This document shows positions 9,329 through 17,983 of a stretch of 35,585 nt of DNA, in pieces. The DNA comes from JAFDWI01 sp964449375. Lineage in GTDB: Bacteria > Actinomycetota > Acidimicrobiia > Acidimicrobiales > Iamiaceae. The notes under the pieces were generated by a model. The model saw only the letters and a list, made by a program, of their open reading frames with translations. It did no database searches and was not told the DNA's origin. The translations under genes and the position numbers were made by a program. Positions within the stretch are counted from its first letter, which is position 1; each line of letters starts with the position of its first letter. The stretch lies in assembly GCA_964449375.1 (NCBI GenBank), contig CAYVAS010000022.1, forward strand, positions 1-35,585. Direction: 5' to 3'.

Positions 9329-9933
9329 CACTCCGCCTCGACGCCGACGGGTTCGGCCGAACGCGGCGTCGGCCACAGCGCCTCGACCAGCCGGTCGACC
9401 AGATCGGTCAACTCGTCGACGACCCGGTCGTAGACCTTGGGGGCCCGGCCCATCGGGTCGGGGACCTCCTCGGCCACGGTGATCCGCAGCAACTCACGCC
9501 GCCCGCGGGTCTCGGCGATCGCCGCCAGGACCGCGTCCAGGTCCGCCGGGGTACGCGCCGTCCGGTCGGGGTCGACCGCCAGATCCTCGATGCGGCGGAC
9601 CAGTTCGGGAAGGGTGAAGAAGCGGGTGTAGGCCTCGGGGGTGATCCCGATCAGCTCGGTGAGGTGCCGGCGTTCCATGCCGATCACCAGATCGGCCTCG
9701 GCGATGATGTCGGCGTCGACGGTCCGGCTCCGGTGCGCGCTCAGATCGAGGCCGCGCTGAGCCATCCGCTCGACGACCTCGGCGGGCGCGGGCCGCCCCG
9801 GGGGCATCAGCCCACTGGAGGACACGGCCACGTCGATGCCACGTTCGTCCAGGCGACGGCGCAACATCGCCTCGGCCATCGGGGAACGACACTGGTTTCC
9901 GGTGCAGCAGAACTCGATCTTGATGTGCTGCAC
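9328..9933 (-). CDS. Low-molecular-weight protein phosphatase (arginine/tyrosine type)
   Basis: LMW-PTP family enzyme (201 aa). The phosphate-binding loop CTGNQCRS fits C-x5-R with nucleophile Cys10 and Arg16. The distal acid motif appears as VPDPMGRAPKVYD. By position (between sua5 and rpiB) it matches Bacillus YwlE, a protein-arginine phosphatase. YwlE has Thr in the loop where tyrosine phosphatases have Ile; here the residue is Gln14, so the substrate cannot be assigned. The frame is open to 10035, but the divergent thiolase-like gene starts at 10026, so the GTG at 9933 is preferred. There is no strong ribosome site. The spacer between the P-loop and DP motif is longer than in the smallest family members. 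Confidence 0.85.
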   Translation of the reverse strand: MQHIKIEFCCTGNQCRSPMAEAMLRRRLDERGIDVAVSSSGLMPPGRPAPAEVVERMAQRGLDLSAHRSRTVDADIIAEADLVIGMERRHLTELIGITPEAYTRFFTLPELVRRIEDLAVDPDRTARTPADLDAVLAAIAETRGRRELLRITVAEEVPDPMGRAPKVYDRVVDELTDLVDRLVEALWPTPRSAEPVGVEAE

Positions 9934-10025
9934 TCTACCGGTCCACGCCGGGGCGGCCCGGTCGGCGTCGGCACGGGCCGGGGACGAATTGCCCGGGCGG
10001 CCCGCTCCCGGTGTGGAATGGCGCG

Positions 10026-11510
10026 ATGAACGCACCAGAGGACCACACCCCGGTCATCGTGGGGGTCGGCCAACACAACCAGCGGGTCGACCAGGGCGAG
10101 CCGTCCCGGGAGCCGGTGGAGCTGATGCGCATCGCGCTGCGCCGGGCCGCCGAGGACGCCGGGTCGTCCGAGATCCTGGGCCGGGCCGATTCGATCCGGA
10201 CGGTCAACGTGTTCGGGTGGCGCTACCGCGACCCGGGCCGGCTCCTGGCGGAGTCTCTGGGCAGCTCCGGGGCGACGACCGCCTACACCCACGTGGGCGG
10301 CAACGTCCCCCAGATGGTCGTCAACGGTGCGTGCCGCGACCTGGCCGCCGGCGACGCCGAGATCGTGCTGGTCACCGGCGCGGAGGCCGGCCTGTCCAAG
10401 GCGCAGCACCGCCGGACGGGTACCACGCCGGACTGGACCGTGCAGCCCGACGAGGTCGTCCCCGACCGTTGGCTGAACGACGACACTCCCCTGTTCGCCG
10501 AGGCCGAACTGGCCCGCGGCGTGGTGATGCCGATCCAGATCTACCCCATGTACGAGAGCGCCTGGCGGGCCGCGAACGGCTGGACCGTCGCCGAGAACCG
10601 CCGCCGGATCGCCGAGCTGGCCGCCGCGATGAGCCGGGTCGCCGCGGCCAACCCCAACGCCTGGAACCGTCAGGCCCACACCCCCGAGTCGATCGACTCG
10701 CCCGAGGGCGGCAACCGGATGGTCGGGTTTCCCTACCGACGGGTCGTGAACTCCTATGAGCGGGTCGACCAGGGCGCCGCGCTGATCCTCACCACCGTGG
10801 CCCGGGCCCGTCACCTGGGGCTGGACCCCGACACCTGGGTGTTCCCGGTGGCCGGCACCGACGGCGCCGACACGCCCTTCGTGTCGAACCGGCCGACCTT
10901 CGCCGGTTCGCCGGCCATGCGGATCGCGGGGCGACGCGCTCTGGACCTGGCCCGGGTCGAACCCGACGAGCTGGCGAGTGTCGATCTGTACTCGTGCTTT
11001 CCCGTCGCGGTGCAGGTCGCCGCGCACGAGCTGGGCATCGCGCCCGACCGGGACCTGACCGTGACCGGCGGGTTGCCCTTCGCCGGTGGACCCTGGAACA
11101 ACTACGTCACCCACGCGATCGCCCAGACCGTCGAGGTGCTGCGTGAGCGGCGCGGCACCGCTCTGGTGACCGCGAACGGTGGCTACTTCACCAAGCACGC
11201 CTTCGGGGTGTACGCCACCGAGCCGTCGGGGCGACCCTTCGCCTGGGAGCAGCCCCAGGACGAGATCGACGCGGTCGGCCGGGTCGAAGTCGACGACGGC
11301 TTCGCCGGGGAGGCCACCGTGGAGTCGTGCACGGTCATGCACGACCGGGATGGCGCTCCCGAACGGGCGATCATCACCGCCCGCACCGCGGCGGGCACCC
11401 GGGCCTGGGGCACCAGCCCCGACGCCGAGACGATGGCGCGCATCACCACCTCGGAGACGGTGGGCGAGCCGGTTCGCATCGACGCGTCCGGCTCCTTCAC
11501 GTTCGCCTGA
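10026..11510 (+). CDS. Thiolase-like acetyl-CoA acetyltransferase family protein
   Basis: Thiolase-fold protein (494 aa) of the type often annotated acetyl-CoA acetyltransferase in actinobacteria. The core contains HVGGNVPQMVVNGACRDLAAG where thiolases place the nucleophilic Cys, VDLYSCFPVAVQ, a glycine-rich TGGLPFAGGPWNNY segment, and TANGGYFTKHAFGVYATEP near residue 400. The last ~100 residues resemble the extra C-terminal domain of thiolase-like type 1 proteins. The canonical CxSG of degradative thiolases is not clear, so catalysis is uncertain. It may act on acyl-CoA or sterol side chains, but the substrate is unknown. It is a lone plus-strand gene between sua5 and the phosphatase. The ATG at 10026 is preferred to the GTG at 10011. 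Confidence 0.8.
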   Translation: MNAPEDHTPVIVGVGQHNQRVDQGEPSREPVELMRIALRRAAEDAGSSEILGRADSIRTVNVFGWRYRDPGRLLAESLGSSGATTAYTHVGGNVPQMVVNGACRDLAAGDAEIVLVTGAEAGLSKAQHRRTGTTPDWTVQPDEVVPDRWLNDDTPLFAEAELARGVVMPIQIYPMYESAWRAANGWTVAENRRRIAELAAAMSRVAAANPNAWNRQAHTPESIDSPEGGNRMVGFPYRRVVNSYERVDQGAALILTTVARARHLGLDPDTWVFPVAGTDGADTPFVSNRPTFAGSPAMRIAGRRALDLARVEPDELASVDLYSCFPVAVQVAAHELGIAPDRDLTVTGGLPFAGGPWNNYVTHAIAQTVEVLRERRGTALVTANGGYFTKHAFGVYATEPSGRPFAWEQPQDEIDAVGRVEVDDGFAGEATVESCTVMHDRDGAPERAIITARTAAGTRAWGTSPDAETMARITTSETVGEPVRIDASGSFTFA

Positions 11511-11516
11511 CGCATC

Positions 11517-11542
11517 GGACCCCGGGGGCGCCACCGGGGTCC
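11517..11542. terminator. Hairpin between two convergent genes
   Basis: Perfect 9-bp inverted repeat GGACCCCGG/CCGGGGTCC with an 8-nt loop, 7 nt after the thiolase-like stop and 38 nt beyond the convergent small gene. There is no T-run. It could end transcription from both sides, perhaps with Rho. Confidence 0.55.
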
Positions 11543-11579
11543 CGACCACCGGGCCGCCGGCCGGGTCGTGGACCCGGGC

Positions 11580-11750
11580 TCAGGTGCGGGAGCTGTCCTC
11601 GATGCTCACCGCGATGGCCAGGGCACCCACCACGATCAGCCCGGCACCGCCCAGCGCGAAGGCGTCGCTGTCGGTGACCAGCAGCACGAACGCCAACCCG
11701 GTGAGCATCGCCACCAGGCCGACCCAGATGCCCGGGTGACGGTCGTTCAT
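11580..11750 (-). CDS. Small two-helix membrane protein, hypothetical
   Basis: Open frame of 56 aa not matching any family I recognise. The protein starts MNDRHPGIWVGL, has two hydrophobic helices (about residues 7-25 and 31-49) with a short TDSDAF loop, and ends EDSSRT. Its ATG shares one base with the stop of sua5 (TGATG at 11748-11752), so it is probably translated by coupling to Sua5. Third positions are mostly G or C, as in real genes here. It ends just before the hairpin at 11517-11542. Likely a real but uncharacterised integral membrane peptide. Confidence 0.7.
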   Translation of the reverse strand: MNDRHPGIWVGLVAMLTGLAFVLLVTDSDAFALGGAGLIVVGALAIAVSIEDSSRT

Positions 11751-12454
11751 CACGCCGCTCCCCCGGCCGGTGTCGACCCGGCGTCCACCACGTCCACGTC
11801 GAGGTCCACTTCGGTGACGTCGATGGAGCCGGCGCGGACCACGGTGAATGGCACCGACCGGACATCGAGGACCGTCGAGGCCGACGCGGCCCGCGGGCCA
11901 CCGTCGACCACGAGGTCCACCGGGCCGGTGAGCGAGGCCACCGCCTCGCGGGCATCGGTGGGAGTGGGTTCGCCGGAACGGTTGGCGCTGGTCACCGCGA
12001 GCGGTCCGATCCGACCGGTCACCTCACGCACCAGCGGCGCGTCGGGCACGCGTACCCCGATCGCGCCCGGGTCGCCTCCGAGGTCCACGTCGTGCCAGGC
12101 CGCGGCGCGGGGGGCCACCAGCGTGAGCGGTCCGGGCCAGGCCCACCCCATCAGCGTGTCGACCGCGGCCCGCCCCGACGAGTCCAACGCCGAGTCGTCG
12201 ATCAGCCCGCGTGCCGACGCGGCGTCGCCGGCCAGCACGGCCAGGGCCACGCTCCGGTCACGGGCCTTGGCGGCGAAGACCCGGTCGATGCCCTCGGGCC
12301 GGCGCGGATGGGCGGCCAGCCCGTAGACGGTGTCGGTGGGCAGCACCACGGTTCCGCCGGCTTCGAGCACCTCGATCACCCGGGTGGCCAGGTCCGCCAG
12401 GGAGGCGCCTCGGGTCTGGGCGACGAGGTCGAGCACGGTCGGACCCGGAGCCAT
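11750..12454 (-). CDS. L-threonylcarbamoyladenylate synthase (Sua5/YrdC/YwlC family)
   Basis: Makes threonylcarbamoyl-AMP from threonine, bicarbonate and ATP for t6A37 modification of ANN-decoding tRNAs. The YrdC fold is seen in TVVLPTDTVYGLAAHP (35-50), the KARDRS nucleotide/threonine site (63-68), WPGPLTLV (106-113), GVRVPDAP and SANRSGEPTP (156-165). The 234-residue length is the short TsaC type, without the extra Sua5 domain. The frame runs on to 13414, but the ATG at 12454 gives the normal N-terminus. A -10-like TACGGT ends 6 nt before it, suggesting a leaderless transcript. Followed by a coupled 56-aa membrane protein. Confidence 0.93.
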   Translation of the reverse strand: MAPGPTVLDLVAQTRGASLADLATRVIEVLEAGGTVVLPTDTVYGLAAHPRRPEGIDRVFAAKARDRSVALAVLAGDAASARGLIDDSALDSSGRAAVDTLMGWAWPGPLTLVAPRAAAWHDVDLGGDPGAIGVRVPDAPLVREVTGRIGPLAVTSANRSGEPTPTDAREAVASLTGPVDLVVDGGPRAASASTVLDVRSVPFTVVRAGSIDVTEVDLDVDVVDAGSTPAGGAA

Positions 12455-12457
12455 GGA

Positions 12458-12476
12458 ACGACCGTAGCCCGGTCGT
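12458..12476. promoter_or_regulatory. Inverted repeat in the sua5/DUF2804 divergent promoter
   Basis: Perfect 7-bp arms ACGACCG/CGGTCGT around a 5-nt spacer, in a gap of only 39 bp. It overlaps a minus-strand -10-like TACGGT (12461-12466) and lies just before a plus-strand TAGGAC (12479-12484). Looks like an operator, but no regulator is identified. Confidence 0.4.
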
Positions 12477-12493
12477 GCTAGGACATCGAGGTC

Positions 12494-13522
12494 ATGGCCA
12501 CCCACGAGACCGAACTCACCGAGCCGGTGGATCTGTGCACCCCCGACGGTCGCCGGCTGAACCCCGCGGCGGTGGGCTGGTCGCGGGTGCCGCTGCACCG
12601 GGCGAACCTGGGCGGTTGGGGACGCAACAAGAAGTGGGACTACTGGGGGTTTCTGCTGGGCGACGCCGCGGTGTCGCTGACCTTCGCGGACGTGGACTTC
12701 GCCGGGATGGTGGGCCTCTACTGGGCCGACTTCGCCGCCGGCGACCAGATCCGGGCCGGACGGATCACGCCGCTGAGTCGGGGGGTCGACCTTCCCGAGG
12801 TGCCCGGGTCGACCACCCTGCGCCACCACTCCAGGGCACTGGACGCGGTGATCCACGACGTCGAGGGCGGCACCCGGATCTTCGCCCACTGGCGAGGCTC
12901 GGACGGCCGTGAACTGCGCCTCGACGTGGTCGCGGCCCAACCCGACGGTCACGAGTCGCTGAACGTGGTGGTGCCGTGGTCCGCCACGCGGTTCCAGTAC
13001 ACCTCCAAGCACCAGGCCCGCCCGGTCACCGGGATCCTCACCGTCGACGGCACCACCCGGACCATCGGTGGCGAGCGCGCCGCGTGGGCGACCCTCGACG
13101 TGGGCCGGGGCCGCTGGCCCCACCGGACGGTGTGGAACTGGGCCGGCGGGGCGGGAACCAGCACCGGGGGTCACACGGTGGGCATCCAGCTCGGCTCCAA
13201 GTGGACCGACCGGACCGGGTCGACCGAGAACGGCATGATCGTGGACGGCCGCCTCACCAAGATCGGGGAGGAACTCGCCTGGGACTACGACATCGACCGG
13301 CCCATGGAACCCTGGCGGGTCCGTTCGGCGGACCGCAGCCTGGATCTGACCCTCACGCCGCGCTGGGACCTGCCGTCGGACACGAACCTGGGCGTCTTCG
13401 TCAACACCGGCCACCAGGTGTTCGGGTCGTGGTCGGGCACGATCCCCCGCGACGACGGCGACCCGCTCACCCTGGCCGACGACGTGATCGGCTTCGCCGA
13501 GGAGATCACCTGGCGCTGGTGA
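12494..13522 (+). CDS. DUF2804 family protein
   Basis: Protein of 342 aa recognised as DUF2804 by its N-terminal aromatic block NKKWDYWGFLLGD, the mid-protein ATLDVGRGRWPHRTVWNWA, and the C-terminal NTGHQVFGSWSG. The sequence is rich in beta-strand and Trp/Tyr, with no signal peptide or membrane helix. The family has a lipocalin-like beta-barrel character (my inference) and no established reaction. A GAGG sits 4 nt before the ATG. It is on the opposite strand to its neighbours and breaks the usual prmC-sua5 adjacency. Its last 17 bp overlap the end of prmC. A 16-bp GC palindrome at 13531-13546 may help end its transcript. Confidence 0.82.
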   Translation: MATHETELTEPVDLCTPDGRRLNPAAVGWSRVPLHRANLGGWGRNKKWDYWGFLLGDAAVSLTFADVDFAGMVGLYWADFAAGDQIRAGRITPLSRGVDLPEVPGSTTLRHHSRALDAVIHDVEGGTRIFAHWRGSDGRELRLDVVAAQPDGHESLNVVVPWSATRFQYTSKHQARPVTGILTVDGTTRTIGGERAAWATLDVGRGRWPHRTVWNWAGGAGTSTGGHTVGIQLGSKWTDRTGSTENGMIVDGRLTKIGEELAWDYDIDRPMEPWRVRSADRSLDLTLTPRWDLPSDTNLGVFVNTGHQVFGSWSGTIPRDDGDPLTLADDVIGFAEEITWRW

Positions 13523-14495
13523 ACCGACCGCGCGCCCCGGGGCGCGGGTCGCCGAACCGGGCCACCAGGACGCGGTCCCGACCCGCCAGGTCCGGGTGCA
13601 CCTCGACGTGGGCGAACCCGGCGCGTCGGGCCAGCCCGGTCACCGCGGCGGCCTGGGTCGCGCCGATCTCGACGACCAGCACCCCGTGGGGCGCCAACCA
13701 CCCCGGCGCCCCGGCGACGACGACCCGCACCGCGTCCAGCCCGTCAAGACCGGCGAACAGGGCCCCCGCGGGTTCCCAGTCCTCGACGGCGGGGTCCACC
13801 TCGTCGCCGGTGGCCACATAGGGCGGATTGGACACGATCAGGTCGATGTGGCCTCGGCGCGCGGCGGGCAACGGGTCGAACCAGGAGCCTTCGAGCAGGT
13901 CGACCCGGTCGGCCTCCAGCCCCAGACGGGCGCGGTTCTCGGCGGCCAGGGCCAGCGCGTCGACCGAGGCATCCACGGCCAGCACCCGGGCGCGGGGGCG
14001 TTCCAGCGCGACGGCGAGGGCCAACGCGCCGGTCCCGGTCCCCAGATCCACCACCGTGGGCGCGTCGACGCCGAGCGCGTCGAGCTCGGCCAGGGCCACC
14101 TCGGCGACGACCTCGGTCTCGGGACGCGGGATCAGGGCCCGGGCATCCACGGCGAGGGTGAGCGACCGGAACGGCCAGTGCCCCATCACGTACTGCAACG
14201 GTTCCCCGGCCGCGCGCCGCGCCACCAACGACTCGAAGCGGGCCAGAGCCTCCGGGTCCGCCTCGGCGTCGGCAGAGGCGGTGTCGGCAGAGGCGGCCCG
14301 CGGCGCCCGGTCACCGGCGACGTCGCGCACCAGCCAGCCCACCTCCCGGGCGGCGCCGTCGATCCCGGCGGCCTCCAGTGCTGCCACGGCCGCCCGGGCC
14401 GCGTCCCGCCAGGTCGTGGTCCCGGCGGGCCGGCGCCCGGCACGCGGCGAGGGGTGCGCGTCCGCGTCCCGGGCGGCGCCCGCGCCGCGGCTCAC
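13506..14495 (-). CDS. prmC: Peptide chain release factor N5-glutamine methyltransferase
   Basis: SAM-dependent methylase (329 aa) that modifies the glutamine of the release-factor GGQ motif. The SAM site is VDLGTGTGALALA (149-161) and the catalytic NPPY motif is 223-226. IPRPETEVV (122-130) links the N-terminal helical domain to the catalytic one. The GTG start at 14495 overlaps the prfA stop as GTGA, so substrate (RF1) and enzyme are translationally coupled. The N-terminus is about 25 residues longer than usual and low-complexity. A 14-bp direct repeat (14268-14281 and 14283-14296) codes for the TASADAEAD stretch. Confidence 0.93.
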   Translation of the reverse strand: MSRGAGAARDADAHPSPRAGRRPAGTTTWRDAARAAVAALEAAGIDGAAREVGWLVRDVAGDRAPRAASADTASADAEADPEALARFESLVARRAAGEPLQYVMGHWPFRSLTLAVDARALIPRPETEVVAEVALAELDALGVDAPTVVDLGTGTGALALAVALERPRARVLAVDASVDALALAAENRARLGLEADRVDLLEGSWFDPLPAARRGHIDLIVSNPPYVATGDEVDPAVEDWEPAGALFAGLDGLDAVRVVVAGAPGWLAPHGVLVVEIGATQAAAVTGLARRAGFAHVEVHPDLAGRDRVLVARFGDPRPGARGRFTSAR

Positions 14496-15580
14496 GCCAC
14501 CGAGGAGGGGTCCGATGCCACCAGCCGGTCCCGCTGCTCGTCCATCACCAGCGCATCGGACAGCTCGGCCAGATCGCCGTCGAGGATCTTGTCGAGCTTG
14601 TGGAGCGTCAGGCCGATCCGGTGGTCGGTGACCCGGTTCTCCTTGAAGTTGTAGGTCCGGATCTTCTCGCTGCGTCCCCCACCGCCCACCTGCCCGCGTC
14701 GGGTGTCGGAGGCCTCGGCGGCCTGGGCCTGCTGGGCCAACGCGAGCAGCCGGCTGCGCAGCACCACCAGCGCCCGGGCACGGTTCTGGGTCTGGGACTT
14801 CTCGTCCTGCATCGCCACGACCAGCCCCGTGGGCAGGTGCGTGATCCGCACCGCCGAGTCGGTCGTGTTCACCGACTGGCCGCCCGGCCCCGAGGACCGG
14901 TAGACGTCGACTTTGAGGTCCGCGGGGTCGATGGCGACGTCGACCTCGTCGGCTTCGGGCAGCACCGTGACCGTCGCCGAGGAGGTGTGCACCCGCCCCG
15001 CCGACTCGGTGACGGGCACCCGTTGCACCCGGTGCGGGCCGGCCTCGTGCTTCATGCGGGTCCACACGCCGTCACCGGCGACCCGGAAGGTGATCGTGGA
15101 GTACCCGCCCAGCGCGGACTCCTCGGCGCCGAGCACCTCCAGGCGCCAGCCCTGATCGGCGGCGAAGGCCTGGTACATGCCGAACAGGTCCGCGGCGAAC
15201 AGGTTGGCCTCCTCGCCGCCCTCGGCGCCGCGGATCTCCACGATCACGTCGCGGTGGGCGTTGGGATCCGGCGGCAGCAACAGCAGTCGCAGCTCCTCGG
15301 TGAGCCGTGCGACGTCGGCCTCGGCATCGGCGGCCTCGGCGAGCATCGCCTCGCGGTCCTCGCCCTCGACCTCGGCGGCCATCTCCCGGGCCGCGCCCGC
15401 GTCACCGGCGCGGGCCCGCAGCCGACGGCCACAGGCCACGATCCGTTCCAGTTCCTTGTGGCGTCGGGCGAGGTCCGCATAGCGGTGATGGTCCTCGAAC
15501 ACGGCCGGGTCGGCCAGGCGGGCCTCGACCTCGGTGAGTTCGTCCTCGTAGCCGGCGACCCGGTCGACCAGTTCGCTCAT
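14492..15580 (-). CDS. prfA: Peptide chain release factor 1
   Basis: RF1 (362 aa) reads UAA and UAG stop codons. The stop-codon tripeptide is PVT (189-191) in RVQRVPVTESAGR, the P-x-T form that marks RF1 rather than the SPF of RF2. The GGQ hydrolysis motif is 233-235 in RSSGPGGQSVNTTDSAVR. A helical N-terminal domain and the C-terminal EKIRTYNFKENRVTDHRIG are all present. It is preceded by rpmE (57-nt gap) and overlaps prmC by 4 nt. Complete and ordinary. Confidence 0.97.
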   Translation of the reverse strand: MSELVDRVAGYEDELTEVEARLADPAVFEDHHRYADLARRHKELERIVACGRRLRARAGDAGAAREMAAEVEGEDREAMLAEAADAEADVARLTEELRLLLLPPDPNAHRDVIVEIRGAEGGEEANLFAADLFGMYQAFAADQGWRLEVLGAEESALGGYSTITFRVAGDGVWTRMKHEAGPHRVQRVPVTESAGRVHTSSATVTVLPEADEVDVAIDPADLKVDVYRSSGPGGQSVNTTDSAVRITHLPTGLVVAMQDEKSQTQNRARALVVLRSRLLALAQQAQAAEASDTRRGQVGGGGRSEKIRTYNFKENRVTDHRIGLTLHKLDKILDGDLAELSDALVMDEQRDRLVASDPSSVA

Positions 15581-15637
15581 CGCGATCCGCCGTCGCCGTT
15601 GGCTACCCGAGCGCCTGCGTGCCGGCGGTCAGCCGGA

Positions 15638-15910
15638 TCAGGCGTCGCCGGGGTCCGCGGCGTTCCCGGAGTCGCCCCCGGAGGTGTCCGCCGCGGCGGC
15701 ACCGGCCTTCTTGCGCCGGCCGTAGCGACGCTCGAACCGGTCGATGCGGCCACCGGTGTCGACCAGCTTCTGCTTGCCGGTGTAGAAGGGGTGGCACTCG
15801 CTGCACAGCTCGACCGACAGCGACGGCACGGTGGAATGCGTCGTGAAGCTGTTCCCGCAGGAACAGGTGACCTGGGTCTCGACGTAGTCGGGGTGAATGT
15901 CGGCTTTCAT
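15638..15910 (-). CDS. rpmE: 50S ribosomal protein L31 (zinc-binding form)
   Basis: Ribosomal protein bL31 (90 aa). The N-terminus MKADIHPDY is diagnostic. Four cysteines, in CSCGN and LCSECHPFYTG, form the zinc-binding C+ type. The tail after RRYGRRKKA is a low-complexity Ala/Asp/Gly stretch of about 18 residues. AAGGAG lies about 6 nt before the ATG at 15910, and a strong hairpin precedes it (15930-15952). A composite hairpin (15613-15643) covers its stop codon and the gap before prfA. The order rho-rpmE-prfA-prmC is the conserved one. Confidence 0.96.
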   Translation of the reverse strand: MKADIHPDYVETQVTCSCGNSFTTHSTVPSLSVELCSECHPFYTGKQKLVDTGGRIDRFERRYGRRKKAGAAAADTSGGDSGNAADPGDA

Positions 15911-15929
15911 CGCCACTCCTTGGAGATTT

Positions 15930-15952
15930 CCGTTGCGAACGTACCGCAACGG
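15930..15952 (-). promoter_or_regulatory. Leader hairpin upstream of rpmE
   Basis: Perfect 8-bp inverted repeat CCGTTGCG/CGCAACGG around a 7-nt loop, ending about 9 nt before the AAGGAG of rpmE. Ribosomal-protein leaders for L31 have been described in several phyla, including Actinobacteria. This may be such an autoregulatory element, but I cannot compare it with the known consensus. Confidence 0.45.
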
Positions 15953-15990
15953 GACATTCCACTGTACCGGGGGCTCACAACCTCACGAAA

Positions 15991-16015
15991 GGCGCCCGGA
16001 CCGCGCCGGTGCGCC
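15991..16015 (-). terminator. Probable terminator of rho
   Basis: GGCGCaCCGG pairs with CCGGGCGCC (9 bp with one bulged A) around a 6-nt loop, 5 nt after the rho stop and followed by TTT (15988-15990). A compact GC hairpin with a short U-run. Confidence 0.55.
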
Positions 16016-16020
16016 ATCGG

Positions 16021-17742
<1,722 letters not shown>

Positions 17743-17914
17743 CTGTCGTTCCTCGTTCTCGACGATTCGGATCCGCCCCGACCGCTGCGGCCCGTGACGG
17801 GCCGAGGTCGGGCACGGTGGCGCAATGAACGATGCGCCGATTCGAGCTGGCATTCACCGCTGGGCTCGTCCGCCGGCACAACGCCGCCGGTTCTCACCCC
17901 CGATGCTGCGCCTC

Positions 17915-17923
17915 AGCGTAGCA
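17915..17923 (-). promoter_or_regulatory. Putative rho promoter (extended -10)
   Basis: TGCTACGCT on the minus strand, i.e. an extended -10 (TGn) with the box TACGCT at 17915-17920. The identical 9-mer precedes tRNA-Arg (25057-25065). No good -35 was found. It predicts a leader of about 165 nt that contains a GC hairpin (CGGCCC/GGGCCG). Confidence 0.5.
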
Positions 17924-17935
17924 GGCCCCACCTTC

Positions 17936-17983
17936 GAATCCCGCGCCCGGCCGCGCCGCGGTGGGCGGCCGCCGGGCGGATTC
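17936..17983 (-). terminator. Large hairpin between the homoserine kinase and rho
   Basis: Abuts the stop codon at 17984. Outer arms GAATCC/GGATTC (6 bp), a 3-nt bulge, then GCCCGGC/GCCGGGC (7 bp) around a 19-nt GC-rich loop. No T-run follows. Likely ends the argS-to-kinase transcript before the rho promoter. Confidence 0.5.

Noticed and set aside
12455..13414. Extension of Sua5 by 320 codons
   Set aside because: Overlaps the DUF2804 gene in antisense, and the extra sequence has no YrdC or Sua5 domain features.
13506..13522. 17-bp tail-to-tail overlap of prmC and the DUF2804 gene as a sign of a frameshift
   Set aside because: Both proteins end with normal family length; short convergent overlaps are common in compact GC-rich genomes.
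14268..14296. Short direct repeat in prmC as a mobile or CRISPR element
   Set aside because: Only two 14-bp copies inside a coding region; a simple duplication of Ala/Asp codons.
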